Source of the DNA: Cybelea sp963824595
Lineage (GTDB): Bacteria; Vulcanimicrobiota; Vulcanimicrobiia; Vulcanimicrobiales; Vulcanimicrobiaceae
Direction: 5' to 3'
Assembly: GCA_963824595.1 (NCBI GenBank)
Contig: CAWGPY010000001.1
Span: forward strand, 62,001 to 126,000
Length of the DNA: 64,000 nt
This document shows positions 1 through 8,272 of the stretch, piece by piece (the stretch's first letter is position 1; the number at the start of each line of letters is the position of its first letter). Position numbers and translations under genes: made by a program. Below the pieces are notes generated by a model that had not been told where the DNA came from, ran no database searches, and saw only the letters and a program-made list of their open reading frames with translations.

Positions 1-2
1 AA

Positions 3-566
3 GCCCGCGACGTCCGCACGTTCGTGGATGCGAAACTGCACGACATTCCGCGCACGGTCGGCGCCGCGATGAGCCAGCTCGTGCGTCCCGGCATCCACAT
101 CGTCAACGTGCACGCCCTCGGCGGTCTCGAGATGATGCGCGCCGCCGTCGACGCGGCGGCCGAGCGCGCGCTCGAGCTGGGCATCGAGGCTCCGCACGTC
201 TTTGCCGTGACGCTGCTGACCAGCATCGCACCCGAGGATCTCAACGAACTCGGCCTGCAGGGCGGCCCCGGCGAGAACGCGATTCGCCTGGCCGCGCTGG
301 CGCGCGACGCCGGGTGCGCCGGCGTCGTCTGCAGCGCCCACGAAGTGCGCGATCTCAAGCGCTTCTTCGGCGACGACTTCCTCACGCTGACACCCGGGAT
401 CCGCCCCACGGGCAGCGCGCACGCCGACCAAAAGCGCGTGACGACGCCCGCACAGGCGGTCGCCGCGGGCGCCGACTACATCGTGGTCGGGCGCCCGATC
501 GTCGAGGCGGCCGACCCGCTCGCCGCGGCCAAGGCCATCCTCGAGGAGATGACCGTTCGCGCATGA
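3..566 (+). CDS. pyrF: Orotidine-5'-phosphate decarboxylase, 5'-truncated by window edge
   Basis: Decarboxylates OMP to UMP, the last step of de novo pyrimidine synthesis (cytosol). The reading frame is open to the left edge, so the true start and roughly the first 50 residues are outside the window. The first visible residues carry the family signature FVDAKLHDIPRTV, with the catalytic Asp-Lys-Asp cluster; near the C-terminus ADYIVVGRPI is the phosphate-binding loop of the TIM barrel. A GTG at 24 lies inside the signature and cannot be the start. The stop overlaps the pyrE start as ATGA, so the two are very probably translationally coupled. Confidence 0.95.
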   Translation, partial: ARDVRTFVDAKLHDIPRTVGAAMSQLVRPGIHIVNVHALGGLEMMRAAVDAAAERALELGIEAPHVFAVTLLTSIAPEDLNELGLQGGPGENAIRLAALARDAGCAGVVCSAHEVRDLKRFFGDDFLTLTPGIRPTGSAHADQKRVTTPAQAVAAGADYIVVGRPIVEAADPLAAAKAILEEMTVRA

Positions 567-1138
567 GCGCGCCCGAGTTCGACGTGCAGCGCGCGCTCGC
601 GCAGCACGGCGCGCTGCTCGACGGGCACTTCCGCTTGAGCTCCGGGCGTCACAGCGATCGTTTCGTTCAGAAGTTTCGCATCCTCGAGGATCCGGCGTTG
701 CTGGAGCCCGTCGCGCGCGCGATCGCGGAACACTTTCGTTCGGAGCGGCCGACGGTCGTCGTCGGCGCGGCCGTCGGCGGGATTCTGCTGGCCTACGAAG
801 TCGCGCGCCATCTCGGAACGAAAGCGATCTTCGTCGAGAAGGAGAACGGCGTCCCGACGCTGCGGCGCGGGTTCGCGCTCGGGCCGGACGACCGCGCGCT
901 GCTCGTCGAAGACGTGGTCACCACCGGGCGATCGGTGCGCGAGACGATCGACGTCGTGCGCGCCCGCGGCGCGGAGATCGTAGGCCTCGGCATCATCGTG
1001 CTGCGCCAGCGCGACGCCGTCGCCGGCATCCCGACGCACGTGCTGCTGGAGCTTCCCATCGTCTCGTACGATCCGCTCGAGTGCCCGCAGTGCCGGGCGG
1101 GCGAGCCCGTGATCGATCCCGGTTCGCGCCGCGCGTGA
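563..1138 (+). CDS. pyrE: Orotate phosphoribosyltransferase
   Basis: Transfers phosphoribose from PRPP to orotate, giving OMP, which the upstream pyrF product decarboxylates. 191 residues. The start is the ATG at 563, overlapping the pyrF stop; the open frame continues further upstream but only as a shadow of pyrF. The PRPP-binding motif LLVEDVVTTGRSV is intact, preceded by VVGAAVGGILLAYEVA. The C-terminal CPQC pair (after SYDPLE) is seen in a subset of OPRTs and may bind a metal. Part of a pyrF-pyrE-GNAT-permease run with overlapping ends. Confidence 0.95.
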   Translation: MSAPEFDVQRALAQHGALLDGHFRLSSGRHSDRFVQKFRILEDPALLEPVARAIAEHFRSERPTVVVGAAVGGILLAYEVARHLGTKAIFVEKENGVPTLRRGFALGPDDRALLVEDVVTTGRSVRETIDVVRARGAEIVGLGIIVLRQRDAVAGIPTHVLLELPIVSYDPLECPQCRAGEPVIDPGSRRA

Positions 1139-1611
1139 GCGTCGAAATCGCCGCGGCCGCGCGAGGAGCGGTCGGCGCGGCCGACCGCGACTTCGTCACG
1201 GCGCTGGGGCGGAGCTGCGTGATGACGAGCGTCGCAGCGATGCGTCCGACGAGCGAAGGCATGGCGCGCGAGGCGTTCGACCGGCTGGCCTCGATCGTCG
1301 CGGGCCAGAGTCACGTGACGCTGATCGCCCGTCGCGGCGGACGGCGCGTCGGATTCCTCATGCTGCTCGACGACCTGCCGGACGAGGTCACGCTGTTGCC
1401 GCAGGGCTTCGTGGCATACATGGCCGTCGAGCCCGGTTCGCGCGGCGCGGGCGTGGGCGCCGCGTTGCTGACGGCGGCGGAGGATGAGGCCCGAAGGCGC
1501 GGCCTGCCGTATATGTCCCTGATGGTGACCGACGAGAACGAGCCGGCGCGCCGCCTCTACGATCGCGCCGGTTACCGCACGGAACGGCGGCTCCTGTGCA
1601 AACGGCTCTAA
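1135..1611 (+). CDS. GNAT-family N-acetyltransferase
   Basis: About 158 residues of GNAT fold. Motif A is seen as YMAVEPGSRGAGVGAALL, giving the R-G-x-G-x-G/A loop that grips acetyl-CoA pyrophosphate, followed by the typical NEPARRLYDRAGYR motif B. The chosen start is GTG 1135, which overlaps the pyrE stop as GTGA like its neighbours; an earlier GTG at 1081 would lie inside pyrE. The acceptor substrate cannot be read from sequence. Position after pyrE does not by itself imply a role in pyrimidine metabolism. Confidence 0.85.
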   Translation: MSVEIAAAARGAVGAADRDFVTALGRSCVMTSVAAMRPTSEGMAREAFDRLASIVAGQSHVTLIARRGGRRVGFLMLLDDLPDEVTLLPQGFVAYMAVEPGSRGAGVGAALLTAAEDEARRRGLPYMSLMVTDENEPARRLYDRAGYRTERRLLCKRL

Positions 1612-2669
1612 CCGGCGACGGTTGGCGCCGCGCCGGAGCGATCGCGGGTGCGATCGTCGTTGTGGTGCTGGCGTTCTGGGTTGCCCGCCACATCCCGAGA
1701 ACGATCTCGATCTTCGTGATCGCCGCCTTCATCGCGTTCGGCGTGCAGCCCATCGCGGCGCGGCTGGAACGCCGGCTGCCGAAACCGGTGGCAATCTCGG
1801 TCGTCTTCTTCGCGCTGCTCGTGGTGATCGCGGTCTTTCTCGTTATCGTCGTGCCGCTGACCATCAACCAGATGCAGCTCCTGGCGGCCAACGTGCCGAC
1901 CTACGCCACCACGCTGCAGGCGTGGTTGCTCAACGCCGAAACCTCGCTCGACCAGCACTTCCCGATGCTGAGGATCCCGGCGACCGACTTCAATATCACC
2001 AAGATCGGCGGCGCCCAGCTGTCGGCCGTCGTGACCGCGACGCTCGCATCCATCGGCGCGATCGCCGTCAACACCGCGACCGCGTTCTTCATCGCGTTCT
2101 CGGCGATCATCCTGTCGTTCTTCTTCCTGCTCAACGACACGCAGATCGCCGAGGGCTTCGCGTCCATGTTTCCCGCGCGGCGGCGCGCGACGGCGCGCAA
2201 GCTCGCCGCCGAGGTGACGGCGCTGTTCGGCAACTACATCTCCGGCCAGGTCATCGTGAGCGCGATCACCGGTGGCGTCATCGCGATCGCGTGCGCGATC
2301 TTCGGTTTCAAGTTCTCGCTGATCATCGGCATCATCTCGGGCGTCGCCTACGCGATACCGATCATCGGCATGCTGATCGCGGAGATCATCGCCGTCCCGA
2401 TGTGCGCGCCGCAGGGCCTGTGGATGATCGTGGTGGTCCAGATCATCATGTTCGGCATGGCGCGCATCAGCGACAACGTGCTGGTGCCGAAGATCATGGG
2501 GAAGTCGGTGGGCATTTCTCCGATCGGGGCGATGTTTGCCGTCTTCGCCGGCGGCGAGCTCTTCGGCATTCCGGGGCTGATCTTGGGCATTCCGGCGGCC
2601 GCCCTTATCAAGATCCTGTGGCGCTACTTCGGCGCGCCGTGGGTCAGCTCGCAGCTCGACAAGAGCTAG
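1596..2669 (+). CDS. AI-2E family transporter (PerM-like membrane protein)
   Basis: 357-residue multi-pass inner-membrane protein. It begins with a hydrophobic hairpin (IVVVVLAFWVARHIPR, then IFVIAAFIAFGVQPI), has a soluble middle and ends in a dense set of membrane segments containing the family signature GVAYAIPIIGMLI and LVPKIMGKSVGISPI. The family includes E. coli TqsA (autoinducer-2 export) and Na+/H+ antiporter-like members, so the substrate is open. GTG 1596 is used and overlaps the GNAT by 16 bp. The stop codon shares bases with that of the convergent membrane gene. Confidence 0.88.
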   Translation: MQTALTGDGWRRAGAIAGAIVVVVLAFWVARHIPRTISIFVIAAFIAFGVQPIAARLERRLPKPVAISVVFFALLVVIAVFLVIVVPLTINQMQLLAANVPTYATTLQAWLLNAETSLDQHFPMLRIPATDFNITKIGGAQLSAVVTATLASIGAIAVNTATAFFIAFSAIILSFFFLLNDTQIAEGFASMFPARRRATARKLAAEVTALFGNYISGQVIVSAITGGVIAIACAIFGFKFSLIIGIISGVAYAIPIIGMLIAEIIAVPMCAPQGLWMIVVVQIIMFGMARISDNVLVPKIMGKSVGISPIGAMFAVFAGGELFGIPGLILGIPAAALIKILWRYFGAPWVSSQLDKS

Positions 2670-4402
2670 GGCAGCACCGCGATTCCCGAGGCGTCGGCGT
2701 AGAGCGCGTGCCCGCAGGCGCGGGCGGTGCGAAGGCGCGCCGCGTTCTCCATTGCCGAAAGGTCGGATTGCGCGACGGCGACGAGTGCGACGCCTTCTTC
2801 GCGCGCCCGCGCGCAGGGGCGATCGTCGGGCAAGTCGCGCGTGCGCGTGCCTGGTGAGAGCACGTTGACCGCCCCGAGACGCACGCCCCAGCCGCCGACC
2901 GCGCGCGGCCGCTCGGTGGCGATCCAGCGATAGATTCCCGGCGGCTCGCCGCCGACGCGCAGCGCGTCGGCGTAATAGTCGATCGGATGGCGCGCGGCAA
3001 GGCGAATCGCAACGGCGACGGCCAGGCCGAAGACGACCGCATCGAGCCACGCGACCTGCCGCGCGCGCGCGACGGCCGCGATCGCGACGGCCAGCACGGC
3101 AACGGCGATTGCGACGTGCGTGCCGCCGTCGTTCCAGAAGATCGCCAGCACGTACGCGACGCCGTAGAGCGTTGATGCGAGCAGCAGGATCGTTGCGGCG
3201 CCGGCGTAGCGCCGAGCGACGGGCGCCAGCAGCACGGCGCCGATCGCGATCGCCGGCGCCGCAAAGCGCAGCGACGCGCCGGTCGCGAGCTGCGCCACCG
3301 ACGTCGCGTATCCGAAGGGCAGCGCCAAAAACAGCAGCGCCGACGCGAACGCCGCCCAGCCGAGCCGCGGGTCGCGGCGCGACAGCAGCGGCCCCGCGAG
3401 CGCGGCACAGAGCGCCAGCAGCCCGAACGGCGACGCGGCGAGCGTGACGCGCGCGACAAGTGCGAGCGCCGGCAGGCCGTGCGCGACGATGGTGGATGCG
3501 AAGACGCTCGCGACGGCCGTGCTTTGGGGCGCGATGGCGGCGCCTCGCCAAAGGATTGCGTCGTGCAGCAGCCAGATCGCGACGCCGCTCGCGGCGACCA
3601 GCCACAGCCGCAGCGGCGCCCTGCGCGCGATCAGTGCGATCGCGGCCAAGAGCCAGCCTTGCGGCTTGATCAACGCGGTGACGGCGAGCGTTCGCACCGC
3701 GCTCGCGTCGGCGACGCGCCGGGCGCACCACAGGCTCTCCAACCAGAACGCGGCGAGCCAGACGTCGTTCTGCAGCGTGGAGCCCTGGATCGCGAGCGGA
3801 TAGATGGTGACGACCGCCGCCGCGAGCGCGTCGGTCGCGAGCGGCGGCGCCGGGAACGCGTCGCGCGCCCACGCGGCAACGCGGAAGCCGAGCAGTGCCA
3901 GCGCTCCGACGCCGGCCCACGGCACGGCGAAGGGGCCGCCCACCGCGTAGAGCCCGCCGGCGAACAGTTCGGAGGCGGGCGGATACCACCAGTAGCGCGT
4001 CGCGGTGGTCCACACGGAGTGCGCCTGCACGAACGCGGCCGCGTTGGGCAGATGGTACGACAGCGAGTCGCCGTCGAGCAGCGGGCGCATGAGCTGCGGC
4101 CACGCGACCGCCGCGAGGGCGCCGATCAACACGTACGGCGGCGGCAGCGCGCGCCGTTCCGTTCGTGCGCGCGCAATCGCGAGGCGATCGCGCGCGAACG
4201 CGAGGACGATGCAGCCCGCGAGCGTCGCCCAGCATGCCGGCGGATAGAGCGCATGAACGAGACCCAGCGCGAACGGAATCGCGACGCCGAGGATCAGCGC
4301 GTCGCGCAGCCGGTCGGGGAAGCGGTAACGCTCGCTCGTCCGCAGCGCCGGGGCCGCTGCGAAGAGCCCGAGCAGCCAGAGCGCGGCCGGCAGTCCCGCC
4401 AC
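2666..4402 (-). CDS. Polytopic membrane protein, GT39/GT-C glycosyltransferase-like
   Basis: 578 residues, almost entirely hydrophobic, with about 12 predicted membrane segments and very high Ala/Leu content. After the first few helices comes the loop LLDGDSLSYHLPNAAAFVQ: an acidic pair followed by S-Y-H-L-P resembles the first extracytoplasmic loop of GT-C (GT39/ArnT/PMT-type) enzymes, where Asp is catalytic. A second motif WWYPPASELFAGGLYAVGG follows, as in lipid-linked mannosyl-type enzymes. GTG start. A role in transferring sugar from a polyprenyl-phosphate donor is inference; no partner gene adjoins it. Confidence 0.6.
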   Translation of the reverse strand: MAGLPAALWLLGLFAAAPALRTSERYRFPDRLRDALILGVAIPFALGLVHALYPPACWATLAGCIVLAFARDRLAIARARTERRALPPPYVLIGALAAVAWPQLMRPLLDGDSLSYHLPNAAAFVQAHSVWTTATRYWWYPPASELFAGGLYAVGGPFAVPWAGVGALALLGFRVAAWARDAFPAPPLATDALAAAVVTIYPLAIQGSTLQNDVWLAAFWLESLWCARRVADASAVRTLAVTALIKPQGWLLAAIALIARRAPLRLWLVAASGVAIWLLHDAILWRGAAIAPQSTAVASVFASTIVAHGLPALALVARVTLAASPFGLLALCAALAGPLLSRRDPRLGWAAFASALLFLALPFGYATSVAQLATGASLRFAAPAIAIGAVLLAPVARRYAGAATILLLASTLYGVAYVLAIFWNDGGTHVAIAVAVLAVAIAAVARARQVAWLDAVVFGLAVAVAIRLAARHPIDYYADALRVGGEPPGIYRWIATERPRAVGGWGVRLGAVNVLSPGTRTRDLPDDRPCARAREEGVALVAVAQSDLSAMENAARLRTARACGHALYADASGIAVLP

Positions 4403-4411
4403 GGGCGAGGG

Positions 4412-6094
4412 TTACATCGAGTCCGGCGCGGAGACGCCGGCGAGCGCGAGCGCGCGTGCCAACACGATCTTGGCGGCGAGGGAGAGCGCGAGGCGCGCGA
4501 GCCGCAGCTCGCGTTCGTCCGCGAGGATCTTGCACTCGGTGTAAAACTGATGGAAATCCGAAGCGACGTCGCGGGCATACCGCGCGAGCCGATGCGGCGC
4601 CAAGTGTTCGACGACCCCGGCGACGACGTTTGGAAACTCGGCCAGCCGGCGCGCCAGCGCGAGCTCGGACGGATGAACGAGCGGATCGAGCGGCGTCCCG
4701 TGCGCGTCGCGAACGTCCTGCTCGGGCGCGCGCCGCAGTACCGACGCGATGCGCGCGTGGCCGTACTGCACGTAGTAGACCGGGTTCTCGTTGTCGCGCT
4801 CGGCGGCGAGGGTCAGATCGAAGGTCAGCGGCGACTCCACCGCGGGCATGATGAAGAAGAAGCGCGCCGCGTCAATGCCGACCTCGTCGAGGATCTCGTC
4901 GAGCGTCACGATCTCGCCCGCGCGCTTGCTCATCGAGACCTGCTCGCTGCCGCGCATCAGCGCGACCTGCTGTGCGATCGCGACGTCGAGGCGTCCCGGA
5001 TAACCCAGCGCCGAGGCCATGCCCTTGAGCCGCTCGATGTAGCCGTGGTGGTCGGGCCCCAAGATGTCGACGACGCGGTCGCTGCGCTTGAGCTTCTGAT
5101 AATGATAGGCGACGTCCATGCAGAAGTACGTCGGCCGGCCGTCGCGCCGCAGCAGTACGCGATCCTTGTCGTCGCCGAACTTCGTCGCGCGGAAGAAGAG
5201 GGCGCCCTCGCTCTCGTAGGTGAGCCCGAGCTCGGTCAGATGCTCGACGCCTTCGCGCACCTTGCCGGTGTCGTGCAGCTCGCGTTCGCTCTGCCAGCGA
5301 TCGTAGGTCACGCCGAAGCGCTGCGCGGTGCGCTGCTGCTGCGCCACGAGCTCGTCGCGTCCGAAGCGCGAGAAGTACGGCAGCCACTCGTCTTCCGGCG
5401 CGGCGACCCACCGTTCGCCGTCGCGGTCGCGAATCTGCCGCGCGATCGGAATCAGATAGGTGCCCGGATATCCGTCTTCGGGCAGCGGGTACGCCGCGTC
5501 GAAGAGCTGCCGGTAGCGCGCGTAGATCGAGCGCCCCAGGGCGTCGAGTTGTCCTCCGGCGTCGTTGATGATCCATTCGACGAAGACGTCGTAGCCGCGG
5601 AACCGCATCGCATTGGCGATCGTCGCGCCGGCCGACATCGAGCGCCCTTGCACGACCACGAGCGGACCGGTGGGATTCGCACTGCCGAACTCGAGCGACA
5701 CGCGCTCGCCGTTGCTCGGCGCCTCGCCGAAGCGATCGCCGTCGCGAAGGATGCGGTCGATCGCCGAGTGCCAGATCGCCGGGGCGAGGCGCACGTTGAC
5801 GAAGCCCGCGACCGGAGTGACGGCGGCGAAGAGCGCTGCCAGATCGGGTGCGCCGCGCGCGAGGTCGGCGACGAGGTCGGCGGCGATCTCCTGCGGCGAG
5901 CGGCGCGCCGCCTTCGCGAGCGAGAACGCGACGTTGGTAGAGAAGTCGCCGAACTCGGGTCGGCGCGGCGCTTCGAACGCGACGCCGGGCGCCGGCCCGC
6001 CGTACCGTTGCGCGAGCGCCGCGCCCGCGGCGACGCCGAAGGCGCGCAACGCGTCGTCGACCGGCGAGGCGGCGCGAGTGGTGGGGAGCGTCAT
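4412..6094 (-). CDS. argS: Arginyl-tRNA synthetase
   Basis: Class Ia aminoacyl-tRNA synthetase charging tRNA-Arg; 560 residues, normal length. Recognised from the ArgRS-specific block FGSANPTGPL, the INDAG motif, SMSKRAGEIV (the KMSKS-loop equivalent) and the anticodon-binding end ARALALAGVSAPDSM. Start ATG 6094 overlaps the dprA stop as ATGA; the frame upstream of it is a dprA shadow. Unusual: the HIGH motif after PTGPL reads VVVQGR where most ArgRS have HxGHxR, so both catalytic histidines are missing (see findings). I recall a minor ArgRS branch with PTGPLVVV-type sequences, so the enzyme is probably functional. Confidence 0.95.
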   Translation of the reverse strand: MTLPTTRAASPVDDALRAFGVAAGAALAQRYGGPAPGVAFEAPRRPEFGDFSTNVAFSLAKAARRSPQEIAADLVADLARGAPDLAALFAAVTPVAGFVNVRLAPAIWHSAIDRILRDGDRFGEAPSNGERVSLEFGSANPTGPLVVVQGRSMSAGATIANAMRFRGYDVFVEWIINDAGGQLDALGRSIYARYRQLFDAAYPLPEDGYPGTYLIPIARQIRDRDGERWVAAPEDEWLPYFSRFGRDELVAQQQRTAQRFGVTYDRWQSERELHDTGKVREGVEHLTELGLTYESEGALFFRATKFGDDKDRVLLRRDGRPTYFCMDVAYHYQKLKRSDRVVDILGPDHHGYIERLKGMASALGYPGRLDVAIAQQVALMRGSEQVSMSKRAGEIVTLDEILDEVGIDAARFFFIMPAVESPLTFDLTLAAERDNENPVYYVQYGHARIASVLRRAPEQDVRDAHGTPLDPLVHPSELALARRLAEFPNVVAGVVEHLAPHRLARYARDVASDFHQFYTECKILADERELRLARLALSLAAKIVLARALALAGVSAPDSM

Positions 6095-6981
6095 CTCGCC
6101 GCATGTTCGCCGCCCGATAGAGTTGCGACCCGCGCGTAGCGCGACGCGCCGCGCGATTCGACGGCGCCCTCGAACTCGAGGATCGTCAGCGACGCGAGCG
6201 CCGTCGCTGCAGGCACGCCGCTGCGTCCGACGATCTCGTCGAGGTCCGACGCCCCGGCGTCGAGCGCCTCGAGCAGCACCCGCGCGACCGGGTCCCGATG
6301 GGGCGGCGGGAACTGGGCGGCGGTCAGGTTCAGGCGGCCGATCGCTTCGAGCACGTCCTGCGGCGTCCGGGCGAGCGTGGCCCCGTCGCGGATCAGGGCC
6401 AGGCAGCCGGCGACGTGCTTGCGGTCGACGTCGCCCGGAATCGCCAACACCGGAATCCGGCCCGCCGCCCAACCCGCCGTGTTCAGGGCGCCGCTCCGCG
6501 CGGGCGCCTCGACGACCAGGACCGCGTCGGAGATCGCCGCCACGATGCCGTTACGGGCCAGGAACTGCCAGGGCTGGGCGATCTGGTCCGGCGGATAGGG
6601 CGAGAGCACGGCGCCCCCGCCCGTGACGATCCGCTCGCCGAGCCCTGCATTGCGCGGCGGGAAGAAGCGGCCGTGGCCGCCGCCCAGAACCGCGATGGTG
6701 GGGGCGCAGGCCTCGAGCGCGCCCTCGTGGGCGGCAGCGTCGATCCCGAGCGCCAGTCCCGAGACGATGCAGCACCCCGCGCGCCCGAGCTCGGCGGCGA
6801 ACCGATGGGCGAGGCGGCGGCCGTACGGGGTAGCCGCCCGGGTACCTACGATCGCAATGGAGGGCAGCTCCAGGGCGGCAAGGTCGCCGCGGCACCACAA
6901 GCCCGGCGCGGCGGCCTCGAAGCCGCGGCCCCCTCGGGCGGCTTCGATGCGGTCGCGGGGAACGTACGACGGGCCGGTCAT
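6091..6981 (-). CDS. dprA: DNA-processing protein DprA
   Basis: Loads RecA on incoming single-stranded DNA during natural transformation. 296 residues: a short N-terminus, the Rossmann-like DprA core (IAIVGTRAATPYG, IVSGLALGIDAAAHEGAL, DAVLVVEAPARSGALNTA) and a C-terminal winged helix (DLDEIVGRSGVPAATALASL). Start ATG 6981 has AAGGAG six bases upstream. The N-terminal SAM-like domain of longer homologues is largely absent. It is immediately upstream of argS with a 4-bp overlap. comM lies 7 kb away on the same strand, so two transformation genes are present. Confidence 0.93.
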   Translation of the reverse strand: MTGPSYVPRDRIEAARGGRGFEAAAPGLWCRGDLAALELPSIAIVGTRAATPYGRRLAHRFAAELGRAGCCIVSGLALGIDAAAHEGALEACAPTIAVLGGGHGRFFPPRNAGLGERIVTGGGAVLSPYPPDQIAQPWQFLARNGIVAAISDAVLVVEAPARSGALNTAGWAAGRIPVLAIPGDVDRKHVAGCLALIRDGATLARTPQDVLEAIGRLNLTAAQFPPPHRDPVARVLLEALDAGASDLDEIVGRSGVPAATALASLTILEFEGAVESRGASRYARVATLSGGEHAAR

Positions 6982-7083
6982 CCCGGCTCCTTCACGCCCC
7001 TCGGGCCCGGTTGCTAGCCTTGGGCGGCGGGGGGAATCGCTGACGGCCACGGAATAGCCTGGCCGCAAACGGAGGTACCTGAA

Positions 7084-7230
7084 TTGGCAGCTGAAGCGTA
7101 TTGCGTCAAGTGCAAGGCCAAGCGAGAGATCAAAGACGCGGTCCAGATCCAGATGAAAAACGGTCGTCCCGCGGTGGAAGGCAAGTGTCCCGTCTGTGGC
7201 ACCAAGATGTTTAAGATCGGCGCTGCTTAA
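7084..7230 (+). CDS. DUF5679-type zinc-ribbon microprotein
   Basis: 48 residues, start TTG 7084 with a strong GGAGG eight bases upstream. Two CxxC knuckles (YCVKCKAKREIKD and CPVCGTKMFKIG) flank a short hairpin containing KNGRPAVEGKCP, the DUF5679 pattern. Likely binds one Zn2+. Function unknown; homologues are usually stand-alone proteins of this size with weak resemblance to ribosomal zinc-ribbon proteins. An intrinsic terminator follows directly, so it is probably transcribed as its own short unit. Confidence 0.82.
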   Translation: MAAEAYCVKCKAKREIKDAVQIQMKNGRPAVEGKCPVCGTKMFKIGAA

Positions 7231-7257
7231 GCGCGGAAGCGCTTCGTTCGCGAAGGT

Positions 7258-7287
7258 CCCAACGCGTGCGACGCGTTGGGGCTTTTT
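7258..7287 (+). terminator. Intrinsic terminator after the DUF5679 gene
   Basis: A perfect 9-bp stem (CCCAACGCG / CGCGTTGGG) with a 5-nt loop, followed by GC and five T residues. It is the best intrinsic terminator in the window and closes the DUF5679 transcript. Confidence 0.9.
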
Positions 7288-7314
7288 GCGTTCCCACCCA
7301 TAGTGACGTATAAT
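7286..7314 (+). promoter_or_regulatory. Promoter of nrdR (TTGCGT-17-TATAAT)
   Basis: Perfect -10 TATAAT at 7309-7314, 17 bp downstream of TTGCGT, whose first two bases are the last of the preceding terminator's T-tract. Predicted transcription start is near 7321, about 33 nt before the nrdR start. It separates nrdR-dut-panE from the DUF5679 unit. Confidence 0.75.
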
Positions 7315-7353
7315 ACGCTCACCCACAAGATATGCCGTGGGAGGGACTTACCG

Positions 7354-7797
7354 CTGACCTGCCCGACCTGTCGCAAGAGTGAGACGCGCGTCGTCGACTC
7401 GCGCGACGACGAGACCGTGGTGCGCCGGCGGCGCGAGTGTTTGGATCCGCGCTGCAAGCATCGGTTTACCACCTACGAGCGCATGGAAGTCCCCCGCCTC
7501 TTCGTCGTCAAGAAGGATGGGCGGCGCGAGCAGTATAGCCGCGAGAAGATCCTGGCCGGCCTGCGCAAGGCCTGCGAGAAGCGGCCGATCTCCGAGAGTC
7601 GCATGGAAGCCGTCGCCGCCGACCTCGAGCGCGAGCTCTTCGCGCGCGGGGAGAGCGAGGTGCAGTCGGCCCTGGTGGGCGAGAAGCTGATGGAGGAGCT
7701 TCGGAAGCTCGATCCGGTGGCGTACATCCGCTTCGCCAGCGTCTACCGCTCGTTCCGCGACATCGAAAGCTTCCGCGAAGAACTCGCACAGCTTTAG
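7354..7797 (+). CDS. nrdR: Transcriptional repressor NrdR
   Basis: ATP/dATP-sensing repressor of ribonucleotide reductase genes. 147 residues: N-terminal zinc ribbon (TCPTC at the start, then ECLDPRCKHRFTTYER) and an ATP-cone (LFVVKKDGRREQYSREKI onward). Start: between the promoter and the zinc ribbon no in-frame ATG, GTG or TTG exists; CTG 7354 sits eight bases after GGGAGGG and gives the N-terminus expected for the family. Non-AUG CTG initiation is therefore likely. It is followed 20 bp later by dut, so two nucleotide-pool genes are grouped. Confidence 0.93.
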   Translation: MTCPTCRKSETRVVDSRDDETVVRRRRECLDPRCKHRFTTYERMEVPRLFVVKKDGRREQYSREKILAGLRKACEKRPISESRMEAVAADLERELFARGESEVQSALVGEKLMEELRKLDPVAYIRFASVYRSFRDIESFREELAQL

Positions 7798-7816
7798 CGT
7801 AATCCTCCGCTACCTG

Positions 7817-8272
7817 ATGGAAAGCGTGCGCGTCGCTCTTGCTCGCCTGCCGCACGGCGAGGGGTTGCCGATTCCCGAGTACATGTCGGAACACGCCGCC
7901 GGCGCCGACGTGTGCGCCGCCGTCACGCAAGCGCTGACGCTCTTGCCGGGAGCGCGAGCGCTGGTGCCCGCCGGCTTTGCAATTGCACTGCCGTTCGGGT
8001 ACGAGGCGCAGATCCGTCCGCGCAGCGGCCTGGCGATCCGCAGCGGCGTCACGTGCCTCAACGCGCCCGGAACGATTGACGGCGACTATCGCGGCGAGGT
8101 GCACGTCGTGCTGGCGAATCTCGGCACCGAACCGGTCGTCATCCGGCGCGGCGACCGCATCGCGCAAATCGTCGTCGCGCCCGTCGTCCGCGCGGCCTTC
8201 GACCTGGTCGAGGAGCTGCCGGCGACCGCGCGCGGCGATGGCGGCTTCGGATCGACGGGCGTCTCCCTATGA
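7817..8272 (+). CDS. dut: dUTP diphosphatase
   Basis: Hydrolyses dUTP to dUMP and PPi, keeping uracil out of DNA and feeding dTMP synthesis. 151 residues with the five trimeric-dUTPase motifs: AAGADVCAA, RPRSGLAIRSGV, NAPGTIDGDYRGEV (with the catalytic Asp), RGDRIAQIVV and the flexible C-terminal arm RGDGGFGSTG. The stop overlaps the next start as ATGA. It is co-directional with nrdR, which fits coordination of deoxynucleotide supply. Confidence 0.95.
   Translation: MESVRVALARLPHGEGLPIPEYMSEHAAGADVCAAVTQALTLLPGARALVPAGFAIALPFGYEAQIRPRSGLAIRSGVTCLNAPGTIDGDYRGEVHVVLANLGTEPVVIRRGDRIAQIVVAPVVRAAFDLVEELPATARGDGGFGSTGVSL

Noticed and set aside
1608..4535. A 975-codon minus-strand open frame
   Set aside because: It is antisense to the AI-2E permease and out of frame with the membrane gene and argS; Arg/Asp/Ala-rich shadow composition and no motif.
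3479..6139. An 886-codon plus-strand open frame
   Set aside because: Antisense to the membrane protein and argS; low-complexity Arg/Asp/Ala content typical of high-GC shadow frames.
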